Assembly: GCF_009937975.1 (NCBI RefSeq)
Contig: NZ_AP018441.1
Coordinates: 5,394,001 to 5,458,000 of the forward strand
DNA from: Undibacterium sp. YM2
GTDB lineage: Bacteria; Pseudomonadota; Gammaproteobacteria; Burkholderiales; Burkholderiaceae_D
Length of the DNA: 64,000 nucleotides
Reading direction: 5' to 3'
The position numbers were made by a program, and so were the translations under genes. Every line of letters begins with the position of its first letter. The stretch's first letter is position 1. Positions 22,446 through 29,710 of the stretch are shown here, in pieces. Below the pieces are notes generated by a model that saw only the letters and a program-made list of their open reading frames with translations, was not told the DNA's origin and did no database searches.

Positions 22446-23144
22446 TCAGGCGCTTTCCAGGGCCTTGCGGGGGCGGCCACGCTTGACTGGCTCTACCCGC
22501 CTCTCAGTCAGCTTGCTCATTTCTATCTTGAATTTAGCCGAGCCCAGCATCCAGGCCTTGGTGGTAGCCTGGCTAATTTCACTGATTTGCGTATTTGACA
22601 AGCCATGCTCCAGGCTTTGCTTATAGGCAGCCTCGCGCTGGAAAGGCGTATTGCCCAATGCCCAGTAACAACTATGATCAGTGATCAGGGGGTCAATATG
22701 CAAACCTACATGATGCCTGTAACTGGACCAGGTGTAATCGAGCAAATCCTGCACCAGACCGGCACGCAGAGGATTGCTTTCCATATAAATACTGCAAGGG
22801 ATGAAGTAATTGGCAGATTCAATGACAGTCGCACGGTAGCGTCCCTGCCACAGGGTGCCGGTGCGCTGATATTTGCGATTGAAATAAGGGACATAGTGAC
22901 GGCCCAGCCACTGCATCATCTTGCCCAGACCTGGTTCATCACCGGGTGTCAGCAGCAGATGCAGGTGATCTGGCATCAATACATAGGCATGGATGGCAAC
23001 ATCAAACAGCTTGGCCGCTTGCTTGAGCCAGTCCAGAAAGCTGCTGTAATCCTCGGCATCCTGAAAAATCACGGCACCGGCATTGCCACGCTGGATAACA
23101 TGATGTTGCTGATGCGGAATAACGAGTCGGGCTAATCTGGCCAT
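22446..23144 (-). CDS. REP-associated tyrosine transposase (RAYT, Y1_Tnp)
   Basis: A 232-residue single-strand-specific HUH-type transposase relative. The metal-binding H-L-H pair is at residues 60-62 (MPDHLHLL), and the candidate catalytic tyrosine is Y120 in IYMESNPLRAGLV. LWQGRYRATVIES and YTWSSYRHH are other family blocks; the tail KRGRPRKALE is a basic AT-hook-like motif. RAYTs are usually single-copy domesticated genes linked to dispersed REP hairpins. Two strong hairpins lie 150-240 bp upstream of the start (23293-23383). The gene looks intact. Confidence 0.92.
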   Translation of the reverse strand: MARLARLVIPHQQHHVIQRGNAGAVIFQDAEDYSSFLDWLKQAAKLFDVAIHAYVLMPDHLHLLLTPGDEPGLGKMMQWLGRHYVPYFNRKYQRTGTLWQGRYRATVIESANYFIPCSIYMESNPLRAGLVQDLLDYTWSSYRHHVGLHIDPLITDHSCYWALGNTPFQREAAYKQSLEHGLSNTQISEISQATTKAWMLGSAKFKIEMSKLTERRVEPVKRGRPRKALESA

Positions 23145-23292
23145 GGGTGTGCGGGCAGTCCAAAAGAGTCTGGATTGTGCTTGGCATCAGTCTGTCTTGT
23201 CAAAACTTATCTGCCAGCACATGCACGACAGTACCGCAACATCCTGGCGACAGCGAACTGATGCATGCATAAGCTCGCCATGAGCGTAATCA

Positions 23293-23317
23293 CCATGCCC
23301 GCCTTGCGGGAGCATGG
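23293..23317. repeat. REP-like hairpin 1
   Basis: Inverted repeat CCATG-CCCGC / GCGGG-AG-CATGG with a 3-base loop CTT and a 2-base bulge, ten base pairs in all. Together with the hairpin at 23353-23383 it gives two GC-rich stems 35 bp apart, as in REP doublets near RAYT genes. No other copies were found by eye in this window, so the REP label is an inference. Confidence 0.4.
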
Positions 23318-23352
23318 ATCAGCTAAGGACTTTCAAGGATGCTTTTGCCGCC

Positions 23353-23383
23353 GCCAGCAATCCGGCCTGGCCGGAACGCTGGC
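23353..23383. repeat. Very stable hairpin (REP-like or terminator)
   Basis: Inverted repeat GCCAGC-aa-TCCGGCC-t-GGCCGGA-ac-GCTGGC: 13 paired bases per arm with one symmetrical 2-base internal loop. It begins 13 bases after the stop of the gene at 23397-23738, so it could end that transcript, but no T-run follows on the minus strand. Confidence 0.55.
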
Positions 23384-23396
23384 AATCATACGGCGC

Positions 23397-23738
23397 TCAG
23401 GCTGCGATGAGTTCTTGAGCCGGGCTTTTCAAGCGGAAAGCTTTGAGTGCACGGGATGCATCCGGCACTGCGACGATTTCTGGAGTACCAGTCATCAATT
23501 CAGAAATACGGCTTTTCAGGGCTTTTGCCTGTGTCGCCAGATTGAAATGTGCAGGACGCTGAGTCTGCACTATGCTCCAGCGCGCTACAGGCGCATGGCC
23601 GCTACCATCCAGCAAGGATTTTTCACGCAGCCAGTTCTCGAAAGAACGGGTCGTCATGTTGCTTTCTATCCAGATCAAATGATCGGAAGTCATTTTCTTG
23701 CTGTTGTCCGAAGGGCGAACCAGTATTTCGTAAATCAT
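23397..23738 (-). CDS. Hypothetical protein, 113 residues
   Basis: I do not recognise this family. The start at 23738 has a good ribosome site (AAGGAGTCAGAAAATG), which supports it as a real gene over the longer open frame. The product opens MIYEILVRPSDNSKK, has a WIESNMTTRSFENWLREKSL segment, no membrane helix, no cysteine and a basic C-terminal half (ALKAFRLKSPAQEL). It stands alone between a RAYT gene and an AT-rich upstream region (23800-23940). Function unknown. Confidence 0.7.
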   Translation of the reverse strand: MIYEILVRPSDNSKKMTSDHLIWIESNMTTRSFENWLREKSLLDGSGHAPVARWSIVQTQRPAHFNLATQAKALKSRISELMTGTPEIVAVPDASRALKAFRLKSPAQELIAA

Positions 23739-23966
23739 TTTCTGACTCCTTAAAGGGAAACTTTGCTTAAAGGAAGGTGTCAGCAAAGATTCTTTAGTCC
23801 GAAAACGCACCGGTTCGCGATTCAGTTGACATGATAAGTTACAAAACTCGAAAATTTTTTTATATATTTTATAAAAAAACAATAAATTGGGCAAAATTTG
23901 AGCAAAATGCCCTATTTATTGCATTTATTTCAGCTTTTGTTACAAATTAGCTGGAACTTTTCAGGC

Positions 23967-24944
23967 TTATTTGATGCGTGAGGCTTCAAGAACGAAGCTC
24001 AGCTTGCCAAAACGTGCACTAACTTCATCAAATTTCTTTTGTTTTTGCGCATCAGTGAGGCTGGTGTTATTCAAATTGTCGCGCAAAAGGCTAAACAATG
24101 TTAAATCGGCGATAGGTTTCAACTGTGCATCGGTAGAACGCTGGAAACCGGACAAATTCAAAATGTCTTTCAACACAGCCTGCGCCTGTTTTTGCTTGCC
24201 ATAATTGACAAAGAAATCTTCTACGCGGGTTTTCAGGGCTGGCGACATGTCCTTGCGGTACAGGATAGGGTCATTGGGTATCAAAGGCGAAGTCCAAATG
24301 ACGCGCACCTTGCTGAGCTGATCTGGTGCTTCTTTCTTCAGCCTGTCCATCTCTTCACTATTAAAGGTGGCGACATCGGCTTCACCGCGCAAAATAGAAG
24401 AAAAATTCGCCTGATGATTACCAACGATGACCTTCTTGAACAGTTTTGCCGGATCTATCTTGTTCTTGGAAAACAGGTAATAAGCAGGAACCAGATAACC
24501 AGACGTCGATTTTTTATCGCCATCAGCAAAGATATACACGCCAGGTTTGGAAGAGACCTGGTCAAAGCTGGTCAGTGCGCTTTTGCTGGATGCAATGATG
24601 ACGGAGTTATAACCGCGTGAACCATCACTTTTGACCATTTGAGCAAACACGGTCGCCTTGCCATCTTCCACCGCATCCAGTGCGACCTTGCTGCTCAGCC
24701 AGGCGATTTGTATTTTGTTTTCTTTCAAACCAGCAACGATGTCGCTGTAATTCGAAGAAATGGCGGCAGTCACTTCTGTGCCTGTGCTTTTTGCCAGGTC
24801 ATCCAGCAAAGGCTGCCAGCGTTTGCGGGTGTCCTCTATGCTTGTTGTAGCGATCAGACCTACGGTGATTTTTTCTGCTGCGTGGGCAAGGGACATGAAC
24901 ATACTGCTGAGCAGCAGTATCAGGGCGAAACTTTTTTTCAACAT
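23967..24944 (-). CDS. PhnD-like periplasmic substrate-binding protein (orphan)
   Basis: A 325-residue protein of the phosphate/phosphite/phosphonate binding-protein family (PhnD, PF12974). The signal peptide is MLKKSFALILLLSSMFMSLAHA. The family pattern appears in VGLIATTSIEDTRKRWQPLLDDL, the SSNYSDIVAGLKENKIQIAWLSSKVALDA segment, and VIVGNHQANFSSILRGEADVATFNSEEMDRL, where PhnD members contact the ligand. No permease or ATPase gene is adjacent, so it either serves a transporter encoded elsewhere or acts as a sensor partner. The ligand is unknown. Confidence 0.86.
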   Translation of the reverse strand: MLKKSFALILLLSSMFMSLAHAAEKITVGLIATTSIEDTRKRWQPLLDDLAKSTGTEVTAAISSNYSDIVAGLKENKIQIAWLSSKVALDAVEDGKATVFAQMVKSDGSRGYNSVIIASSKSALTSFDQVSSKPGVYIFADGDKKSTSGYLVPAYYLFSKNKIDPAKLFKKVIVGNHQANFSSILRGEADVATFNSEEMDRLKKEAPDQLSKVRVIWTSPLIPNDPILYRKDMSPALKTRVEDFFVNYGKQKQAQAVLKDILNLSGFQRSTDAQLKPIADLTLFSLLRDNLNNTSLTDAQKQKKFDEVSARFGKLSFVLEASRIK

Positions 24945-25210
24945 AAGACCTCAATAGAAAAAGCAAATACCCAAAGCACGACAGTGCCTGTGACCGGTCA
25001 AACATGTATGCGGTAGCAAACAAACAAGTGACGTCAACGACGTACTCTGGGACAGGAATGGGGGATGGTGATTGGATACACACTGATTATTTTTTGTGCA
25101 TCAATTGCCTGCCATTATAGCATTAGATGAATTTGAGCAATCAATTCCCCTAAAGCAAGAAATGTTTTAAAGTTAATTCACCAGACACTTGACCATGGAA
25201 TTCGGTTAGT

Positions 25211-25235
25211 GAGCCCTGTGTTTTACTCAGGGCTC
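25211..25235 (-). terminator. Hairpin overlapping the galM stop codon
   Basis: Arms GAGCCCTG (25211-25218) and CAGGGCTC (25228-25235), loop of nine bases. The galM stop codon (25227-25229) lies in the upstream arm. No T-run follows, so it may be a processing or stability element for the end of the udh operon mRNA. Confidence 0.45.
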
Positions 25236-26390
25236 TTGGTCTGACAGCACCTGCTTGCTCTTCGGCAGAGGCGTGACAGAAAAGCGCAAACTGGTCACAG
25301 ACTTAAACACTTGCCCTGGATTAAGCACCGTCGAAGGAAAATTCGCGTGATTCGGGCTGTCGGGCAAGTGCTCGGTTTCTAAGGCAAAGCCGTCATGACG
25401 CTGGTAGGCTGAGGCTTCGCTGCCATCAAAGCCATTACCGCTATTGAACTGCACAGAGGGCTCTGTGGTGTAGATGTCCATTTGCCGGCCAGATACAGTT
25501 TCAGAGATGCGTGCAACGGCCCGCAGGGACTGATCCCAGTTTGCGAACAGCAGACTGTGATCATAGCCAGGTGGCTGCCCCAGCAAGGCGTCAACTTGTT
25601 CAAGATGGCGTGTGATGACGGTGGGCTTACGCAAATCCAGCACGCTATCATCTACCGACAAAATACGTCCCGTAGGTATGCGTTTATTGTCGGTCTCGGT
25701 GTAACGGTCGGCATGGATTTGAAACAGGTGGGTACTCAAACCTCTGCTGCCTGCACCCGCCAGGTTGAAATAGCCATGATTGGTCAGGTTGATGACTGTC
25801 ACTTTATCACTGACGGCACGATATTCAATATTGAATGCATTGCGCGCCTTGTACAGGCGGTAAGTGACTGTTACCCGCACTTCACCCGGGAGGCCCTGAT
25901 CACCGTCAGGGCTGAGCAAATTGAAATGCGAGCCCAGACTGTCGTTCTTATCAAAGTCCTGGCGTGACCACACCCGTTTGTCAAAACCTTGCGGGTCACC
26001 ATGCAGGGCGACGCCTTTTTCATTGGCAGGCAGATGATAAGTTTGTCCATTCAATGCAAATTCCGCTTTGCCTATGCGCCCAGCATAGCGCCCTATGATG
26101 GACGCATGCCTGTGCCGAGTAGTTAAATAAGCTGGCAAATCAGGTAGCCTGAGCACTATATTGGCCAGTCTGCCATCGCGGTCTGGCACTTCGACAGTAG
26201 TGATTGTCGCGCCATAATCTATATAGCAAACCCGCATCTGCGTGTCGTTTTGGAGGCAGTGTTCCTGCACCGCCTGACCATTAGCTGTCTTGCCCCAGTC
26301 GCTATCCTGACTGTGGGCGGCGAGCGCCACAGTGCTAATACACGCCATACACGCCAGAATGACGAGCATTACTATGCGAACTAGCGACAA
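25227..26390 (-). CDS. Secreted aldose 1-epimerase (GalM type)
   Basis: A 387-residue mutarotase interconverting alpha and beta anomers of free sugars. The core has VINLTNHGYFNLAG (catalytic histidine), EVRVTVTYRL, GYDHSLLF and the catalytic-glutamate region ALETEHLPDSPNHANFPSTVLNPGQVF. Unusually for GalM there is an N-terminal signal peptide (LVILACMACISTVALAAHS), predicting a periplasmic enzyme. It is the last gene of udh - lyase-like - galM and overlaps the previous gene by 10 bp. In this setting it probably acts on uronic acids or oligosaccharides released by the locus. Confidence 0.9.
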   Translation of the reverse strand: MSLVRIVMLVILACMACISTVALAAHSQDSDWGKTANGQAVQEHCLQNDTQMRVCYIDYGATITTVEVPDRDGRLANIVLRLPDLPAYLTTRHRHASIIGRYAGRIGKAEFALNGQTYHLPANEKGVALHGDPQGFDKRVWSRQDFDKNDSLGSHFNLLSPDGDQGLPGEVRVTVTYRLYKARNAFNIEYRAVSDKVTVINLTNHGYFNLAGAGSRGLSTHLFQIHADRYTETDNKRIPTGRILSVDDSVLDLRKPTVITRHLEQVDALLGQPPGYDHSLLFANWDQSLRAVARISETVSGRQMDIYTTEPSVQFNSGNGFDGSEASAYQRHDGFALETEHLPDSPNHANFPSTVLNPGQVFKSVTSLRFSVTPLPKSKQVLSDQEP

Positions 26391-27271
26391 CTGGAATCCG
26401 GCTGGCTGCCACGCGTGATGCCAAGATTGGCAAAATAGACGTAATCATCCTTGTCCTGATTCAGCATCCCATGATGCTTGCGGTAGATGCCCCATTTCGG
26501 GCGCATGTGGTCTGCCCCTGTACGCCATAATTGCAGGCCTGCGCTGTCGATTTCCAATACGGGCTTGTCGTCCTGTCCGCGCATGCTCAACTGATAACGT
26601 CCGGCAGAATTTGAGAATGTGATCTGCTCGCGCACGTCTATCCATTGTCCCTGTATCTGCGACAAAGCCACCGTGCCGAGCACATGATAAACACCGCCCT
26701 CATTTTTCAGATCATCAATTTGCCGCACTTCCATACGGCCACTCGCCAATGGCGTAAAAGTGATCAGTGGCGGTTCCGCATAGCGGCCACCATAGGCCTT
26801 GATCTGATGGATATGCGTAAACGAGGGTAAAAACTTCATGCCAGCATCAATCTTGAAACGCCAGCTATACACAAAGCTGTTATTTTCACGCGCCTTGAAG
26901 GCCTGATGCATGCCCATCAGACTGGGGGCAATCTTGATCTCGGTGCGAGAACGGTCACTACCCTCAGCCATGGTCTTGCCATCCAGGTTGACATCTGTCG
27001 GGTCTATCGCCAGCACAGCAAAATAGGCGGGCACTACATCATCACCCGCCTCAATAATATGCGGCCTGGCTGGTGCGTAGCGCGTATCACTCGGGGCTTC
27101 CACTGCTCCCTTGCCAAAGACATTTTCTATCCTGGCATAGGTATCTGTGCCACCCGGCTTTTGTGCATTCAGGCACAAGGTATTGCCGGTTATGCCGGAA
27201 GTCGCATCAGCGGCAAAAGCAGGCAAAGCACTGGCAGCCAGCAAGATACTGGATAAAATGGTTAAGCGCAT
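26381..27271 (-). CDS. Secreted jelly-roll protein, putative polysaccharide lyase
   Basis: A 296-residue protein with a signal peptide (MRLTILSSILLAASALPAFA). I see three motif blocks in the order R-T-E-I-K (around residue 108), H-I-H-Q-I-K-A-Y-G-G (middle) and R-P-K-W-G-I-Y-R (near 255). They parallel the RxE, QIH and KxGxY motifs of beta-jelly-roll polysaccharide lyases (PL7/PL20 clan; heparin-lyase-I-like PF14099). This assignment is by eye and the substrate is not proven. It lies 9 bp after udh and overlaps galM, in an operon under a LacI-type operator, which fits cleavage of a uronic-acid polymer in the periplasm or outside. Confidence 0.7.
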   Translation of the reverse strand: MRLTILSSILLAASALPAFAADATSGITGNTLCLNAQKPGGTDTYARIENVFGKGAVEAPSDTRYAPARPHIIEAGDDVVPAYFAVLAIDPTDVNLDGKTMAEGSDRSRTEIKIAPSLMGMHQAFKARENNSFVYSWRFKIDAGMKFLPSFTHIHQIKAYGGRYAEPPLITFTPLASGRMEVRQIDDLKNEGGVYHVLGTVALSQIQGQWIDVREQITFSNSAGRYQLSMRGQDDKPVLEIDSAGLQLWRTGADHMRPKWGIYRKHHGMLNQDKDDYVYFANLGITRGSQPDSSCR

Positions 27272-27280
27272 GAACTTGCC

Positions 27281-28123
27281 TCAGTCCTGATATTGCGGCC
27301 CAGCGACGACGAATGGCCCACCCTGATAGGTGCTGGTCATGTCGTCAGCAGCAGGCCAGTTCGCAGTCAGCGGGAAACGTCCGGCGAACTCGCTGGAACT
27401 ATCCTTGGGCACAAACCCCAGATGTGCTGCCTTGCTGTTATCCCACCATTTCGCCGGATTGTCCGATACGCCAAAGACGATGCTGTGACCAACTTTTGGC
27501 GTGAACAGCGCCGCCCTGATCAATTCCAGCAAATCATCGTAACTGAGATAAGTCACCATCATGCGGGTATTACGGGGCTCAGGAAAGGACGAGCCTATGC
27601 GCAGGCATACCGTCTCTATGCTAAAACGGTCATAGTAATAACGTGACAGCGCTTCGCCATAAGATTTGCTGAGACCATAAAAACCATCTGGCCGCAGCGG
27701 GCTGTCCGCATTCACTTTTTCTGTCGTCGGATAAAAACCAACGACATGGCTGGAACTGGCATAAATAACGCGTTTGATACCCAGCTTGTGTACCGCTTCA
27801 TACAAATGATACATGCCCAGGATATTGGCCTGCATGATGGGCTCAAACTTGTCTTCGACAGAGATGCCGCCAAAGTGCAGCACGGCATCGACATCTTTCA
27901 GTAATTCAAATACCCCTGCCCTGTCAGCCAGGTCGCAGGTCTGCGCCTCTTCGCCAGGCACCAGGTTTTCTATATCGACGATATCACTGAGTCTGAGTAT
28001 TTTTGTCCAGGGCTTCAGGCGTTCACGCAAAACCCGGCCCAGGCCACCGGCTGCACCCGTCAAGAGCAGGCGATTAAAAGGCTTTTCACTGGATTGCTCA
28101 CTAAATTGTTCAGTCATCATCAT
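27281..28123 (-). CDS. udh: Uronate dehydrogenase (NAD-dependent)
   Basis: A 280-residue short-chain dehydrogenase/epimerase-fold enzyme. The nucleotide-binding motif is TGAAGGLGRVL and the catalytic Y-x-x-x-K is YGLSKSYGEAL. The pattern LRIGSSFPEPRNTRMMVTYLSYDDL and GVSDNPAKWWDNSKAAHLGFVPKDSS is characteristic of uronate dehydrogenases, which oxidise D-galacturonate or D-glucuronate to the aldarolactone. Three ATG codons stand in a row at 28115-28123, so the exact start is ambiguous by two residues. It is first in a three-gene operon, behind a promoter whose start point carries a 20-bp palindrome. Entry into the oxidative (glucarate/galactarate) pathway is implied. Confidence 0.9.
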   Translation of the reverse strand: MMMTEQFSEQSSEKPFNRLLLTGAAGGLGRVLRERLKPWTKILRLSDIVDIENLVPGEEAQTCDLADRAGVFELLKDVDAVLHFGGISVEDKFEPIMQANILGMYHLYEAVHKLGIKRVIYASSSHVVGFYPTTEKVNADSPLRPDGFYGLSKSYGEALSRYYYDRFSIETVCLRIGSSFPEPRNTRMMVTYLSYDDLLELIRAALFTPKVGHSIVFGVSDNPAKWWDNSKAAHLGFVPKDSSSEFAGRFPLTANWPAADDMTSTYQGGPFVVAGPQYQD

Positions 28124-28189
28124 TTTTGATTTCAGGTTGGTGTAGGCCCTGATTTGCCCTGTTGTAGCAAATCAAGGCAAATCGGGCTG

Positions 28190-28236
28190 TTAGTTAAACG
28201 TTTAACTAAGTATATAGAAATTTCTGCCGTGGTCAA
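28190..28236 (-). promoter_or_regulatory. udh promoter with LacI-type operator
   Basis: On the minus strand: -35 TTGACC (28231-28236), 16-bp spacer, -10 TATACT (28209-28214). Immediately downstream, over the expected transcription start, is the perfect 20-bp palindrome TTAGTTAAACGTTTAACTAA (28190-28209) with the central CG typical of LacI-family operators. The LacI-type gene at 28418 is adjacent and divergent. Confidence 0.75.
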
Positions 28237-28370
28237 ATATTTCCTTGCCACCCTACGCAAATCTATTCCCTGCTCTCGAAGAGTGTCGCCTTCCGAGGTG
28301 CGCCTGGGAGATGACATTGATGCATGTCTGGTAGTTTGTACGGTAAGATGCATCCTGAATCAGCCTGGCG

Positions 28371-28386
28371 GTTAAACGCTTACAAC
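28371..28386 (+). promoter_or_regulatory. Possible weak operator in front of the lacI-type gene
   Basis: GTTAAACGCTTACAAC shares the left half and central CG of the udh operator but is only a partial palindrome. If the regulator starts at 28418 it lies in the 5' untranslated region and could give autoregulation. Confidence 0.35.
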
Positions 28387-28417
28387 CATGGCTTGTCTGG
28401 AATACTTTTTATACGCG

Positions 28418-29410
28418 ATGAAGAAAAAACCACCGACCATACGTGATGTCGCCGCAGAAGCAGGCGTCTCTACTGCCACCATTTCCAAATTCATCAATGG
28501 CACGCAACGTTTTTCTTCTACCGTAGAAGCCAGGATCACCGCTGTCATTGACAGCCTGGGCTACCGCTCCAACCCGCTGGCGCAATCCATGATCACCGGG
28601 CGCACCAAGTCCATAGGCCTGTCGATACTCGATGTCAGCAATCCCCATTTCACCAGCATCGTCAAAGGGGCCAACCGCATCGCCATAGAACATGGCTACA
28701 CCTTGTTGCTGGTCGATACCGAAGAAAACCTGGGTCGCGAAAAACCCCTGATAGAAGCATTGAGCCGCCGTGTCGATGGCATGATACTTTTTTCACGCAT
28801 GAGTGAAGCCGACCTGAGCTGGACCGAGCAATTGGAAAAACCCCTGGTATTCTTTGGCCGCCTGAGCCAGCTCAGTTCGCCCTGTGTCAGCAGTGATGAT
28901 CACAAGGGTGCCTATATGCTGGCGCAACACTTGCTGACCCTGGGCCACAAGCATATTGCCTATATGGGCTTCAATAAATCCCGCCGTGATGAAGAACGAT
29001 TTGGCGGCCTGCAGGAATGCCTGAACGAGCATCAACTGACAGCAGAAATCTACAACGTCAATTCACCGTCTGCACAAGAAGGCGAACGCCTGTGCTCCTC
29101 CATCATGCTCGGCAAACAGCATCCTGATGCCGTGGTTTGCTATAACGATCTGATGGCGCTGGGCTTCATGAAAGAAGCGCAAAACCTCGGTTTTGATATT
29201 CCCCGCGATGTTTCTGTGGCTGGCTTCGACAATATCCAGTATGGCCGTTACACCTCGCCAGCATTGACTTCTGTCGATCTGCAAAGTGAAGAAATGGGAG
29301 TGGCCGCCATGCGCACGCTGATAGGCATCATCAATGGTGAAGCCGCACAGGGCCTGACAACGATAGCGCCACAACTGGTCTTGCGCTCATCCGTCATGAA
29401 TAGAAAATAA
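28418..29410 (+). CDS. LacI-family transcriptional regulator of the uronate locus
   Basis: About 330 residues. The N-terminal helix-turn-helix and hinge are standard (TIRDVAAEAGVSTATISKFING, then GYRSNPLAQSM), followed by a periplasmic-binding-protein-like effector domain (SIGLSILDVSNPHFTSIVKGA, GFNKSRRDEERFGGL, DVSVAGFDNIQYGRYTSPALTSVD). I prefer ATG 28418, giving MKKKPPTIRDV, over ATG 28388; neither has a clear ribosome site. It lies between two transcription units that both carry matching palindromes at their start points, so it most likely represses both, with a uronate or oligo-uronide as inducer. Confidence 0.9.
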   Translation: MKKKPPTIRDVAAEAGVSTATISKFINGTQRFSSTVEARITAVIDSLGYRSNPLAQSMITGRTKSIGLSILDVSNPHFTSIVKGANRIAIEHGYTLLLVDTEENLGREKPLIEALSRRVDGMILFSRMSEADLSWTEQLEKPLVFFGRLSQLSSPCVSSDDHKGAYMLAQHLLTLGHKHIAYMGFNKSRRDEERFGGLQECLNEHQLTAEIYNVNSPSAQEGERLCSSIMLGKQHPDAVVCYNDLMALGFMKEAQNLGFDIPRDVSVAGFDNIQYGRYTSPALTSVDLQSEEMGVAAMRTLIGIINGEAAQGLTTIAPQLVLRSSVMNRK

Positions 29411-29471
29411 GCCTTCCCCGGCAAACAGCAAGACCGGCAAAGCAAATCCCATTTGTGCAAAAAAGCAACAA

Positions 29472-29493
29472 TTTAAGAAAACGTTTTCTTTAA
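29472..29493 (+). promoter_or_regulatory. Auxiliary LacI-type operator
   Basis: A 16-bp perfect palindrome AAGAAAACGTTTTCTT (29475-29490) inside a 22-bp imperfect one, again centred on CG. Its centre is 156 bp, close to 15 DNA turns, upstream of the centre of the operator at 29627-29650, a spacing compatible with looping. Confidence 0.55.
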
Positions 29494-29599
29494 TACGATG
29501 TACAGGCCTATCTCTGCTTAAAGAAATTCCCGTTCTTGTCATTTGATCTCTATTCAAAGACAGCAAATTGAATAGCGATCAAAAAATTTTAAATTCAGG

Positions 29600-29650
29600 T
29601 TTACCTTCAATTTGAATTCATCTACTATTTAGTTAAACGTTTTCCTAAAT
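29600..29650 (+). promoter_or_regulatory. Promoter and operator of the secreted enzyme / TonB receptor unit
   Basis: -35 TTTACC (29600-29605), 17-bp spacer, -10 TACTAT (29623-29628). A 24-bp palindrome at 29627-29650 (core AGTTAAACGTTTTCCT, two mismatched pairs, central CG) covers the expected start point, the same geometry as at udh. The start codon follows at 29711 after an AGGAG ribosome site. Confidence 0.7.
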
Positions 29651-29710
29651 GCTTTGAAGCACAAGCGCGAAGCTGCATATACAGGGAGACATAACAAAAT
29701 CAGGAGATGT

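Noticed and set aside
23738..23894. Longer start for the 113-residue hypothetical protein
   Set aside because: The upstream codons are AT-rich promoter-like sequence without a ribosome site, whereas ATG 23738 has a good one.
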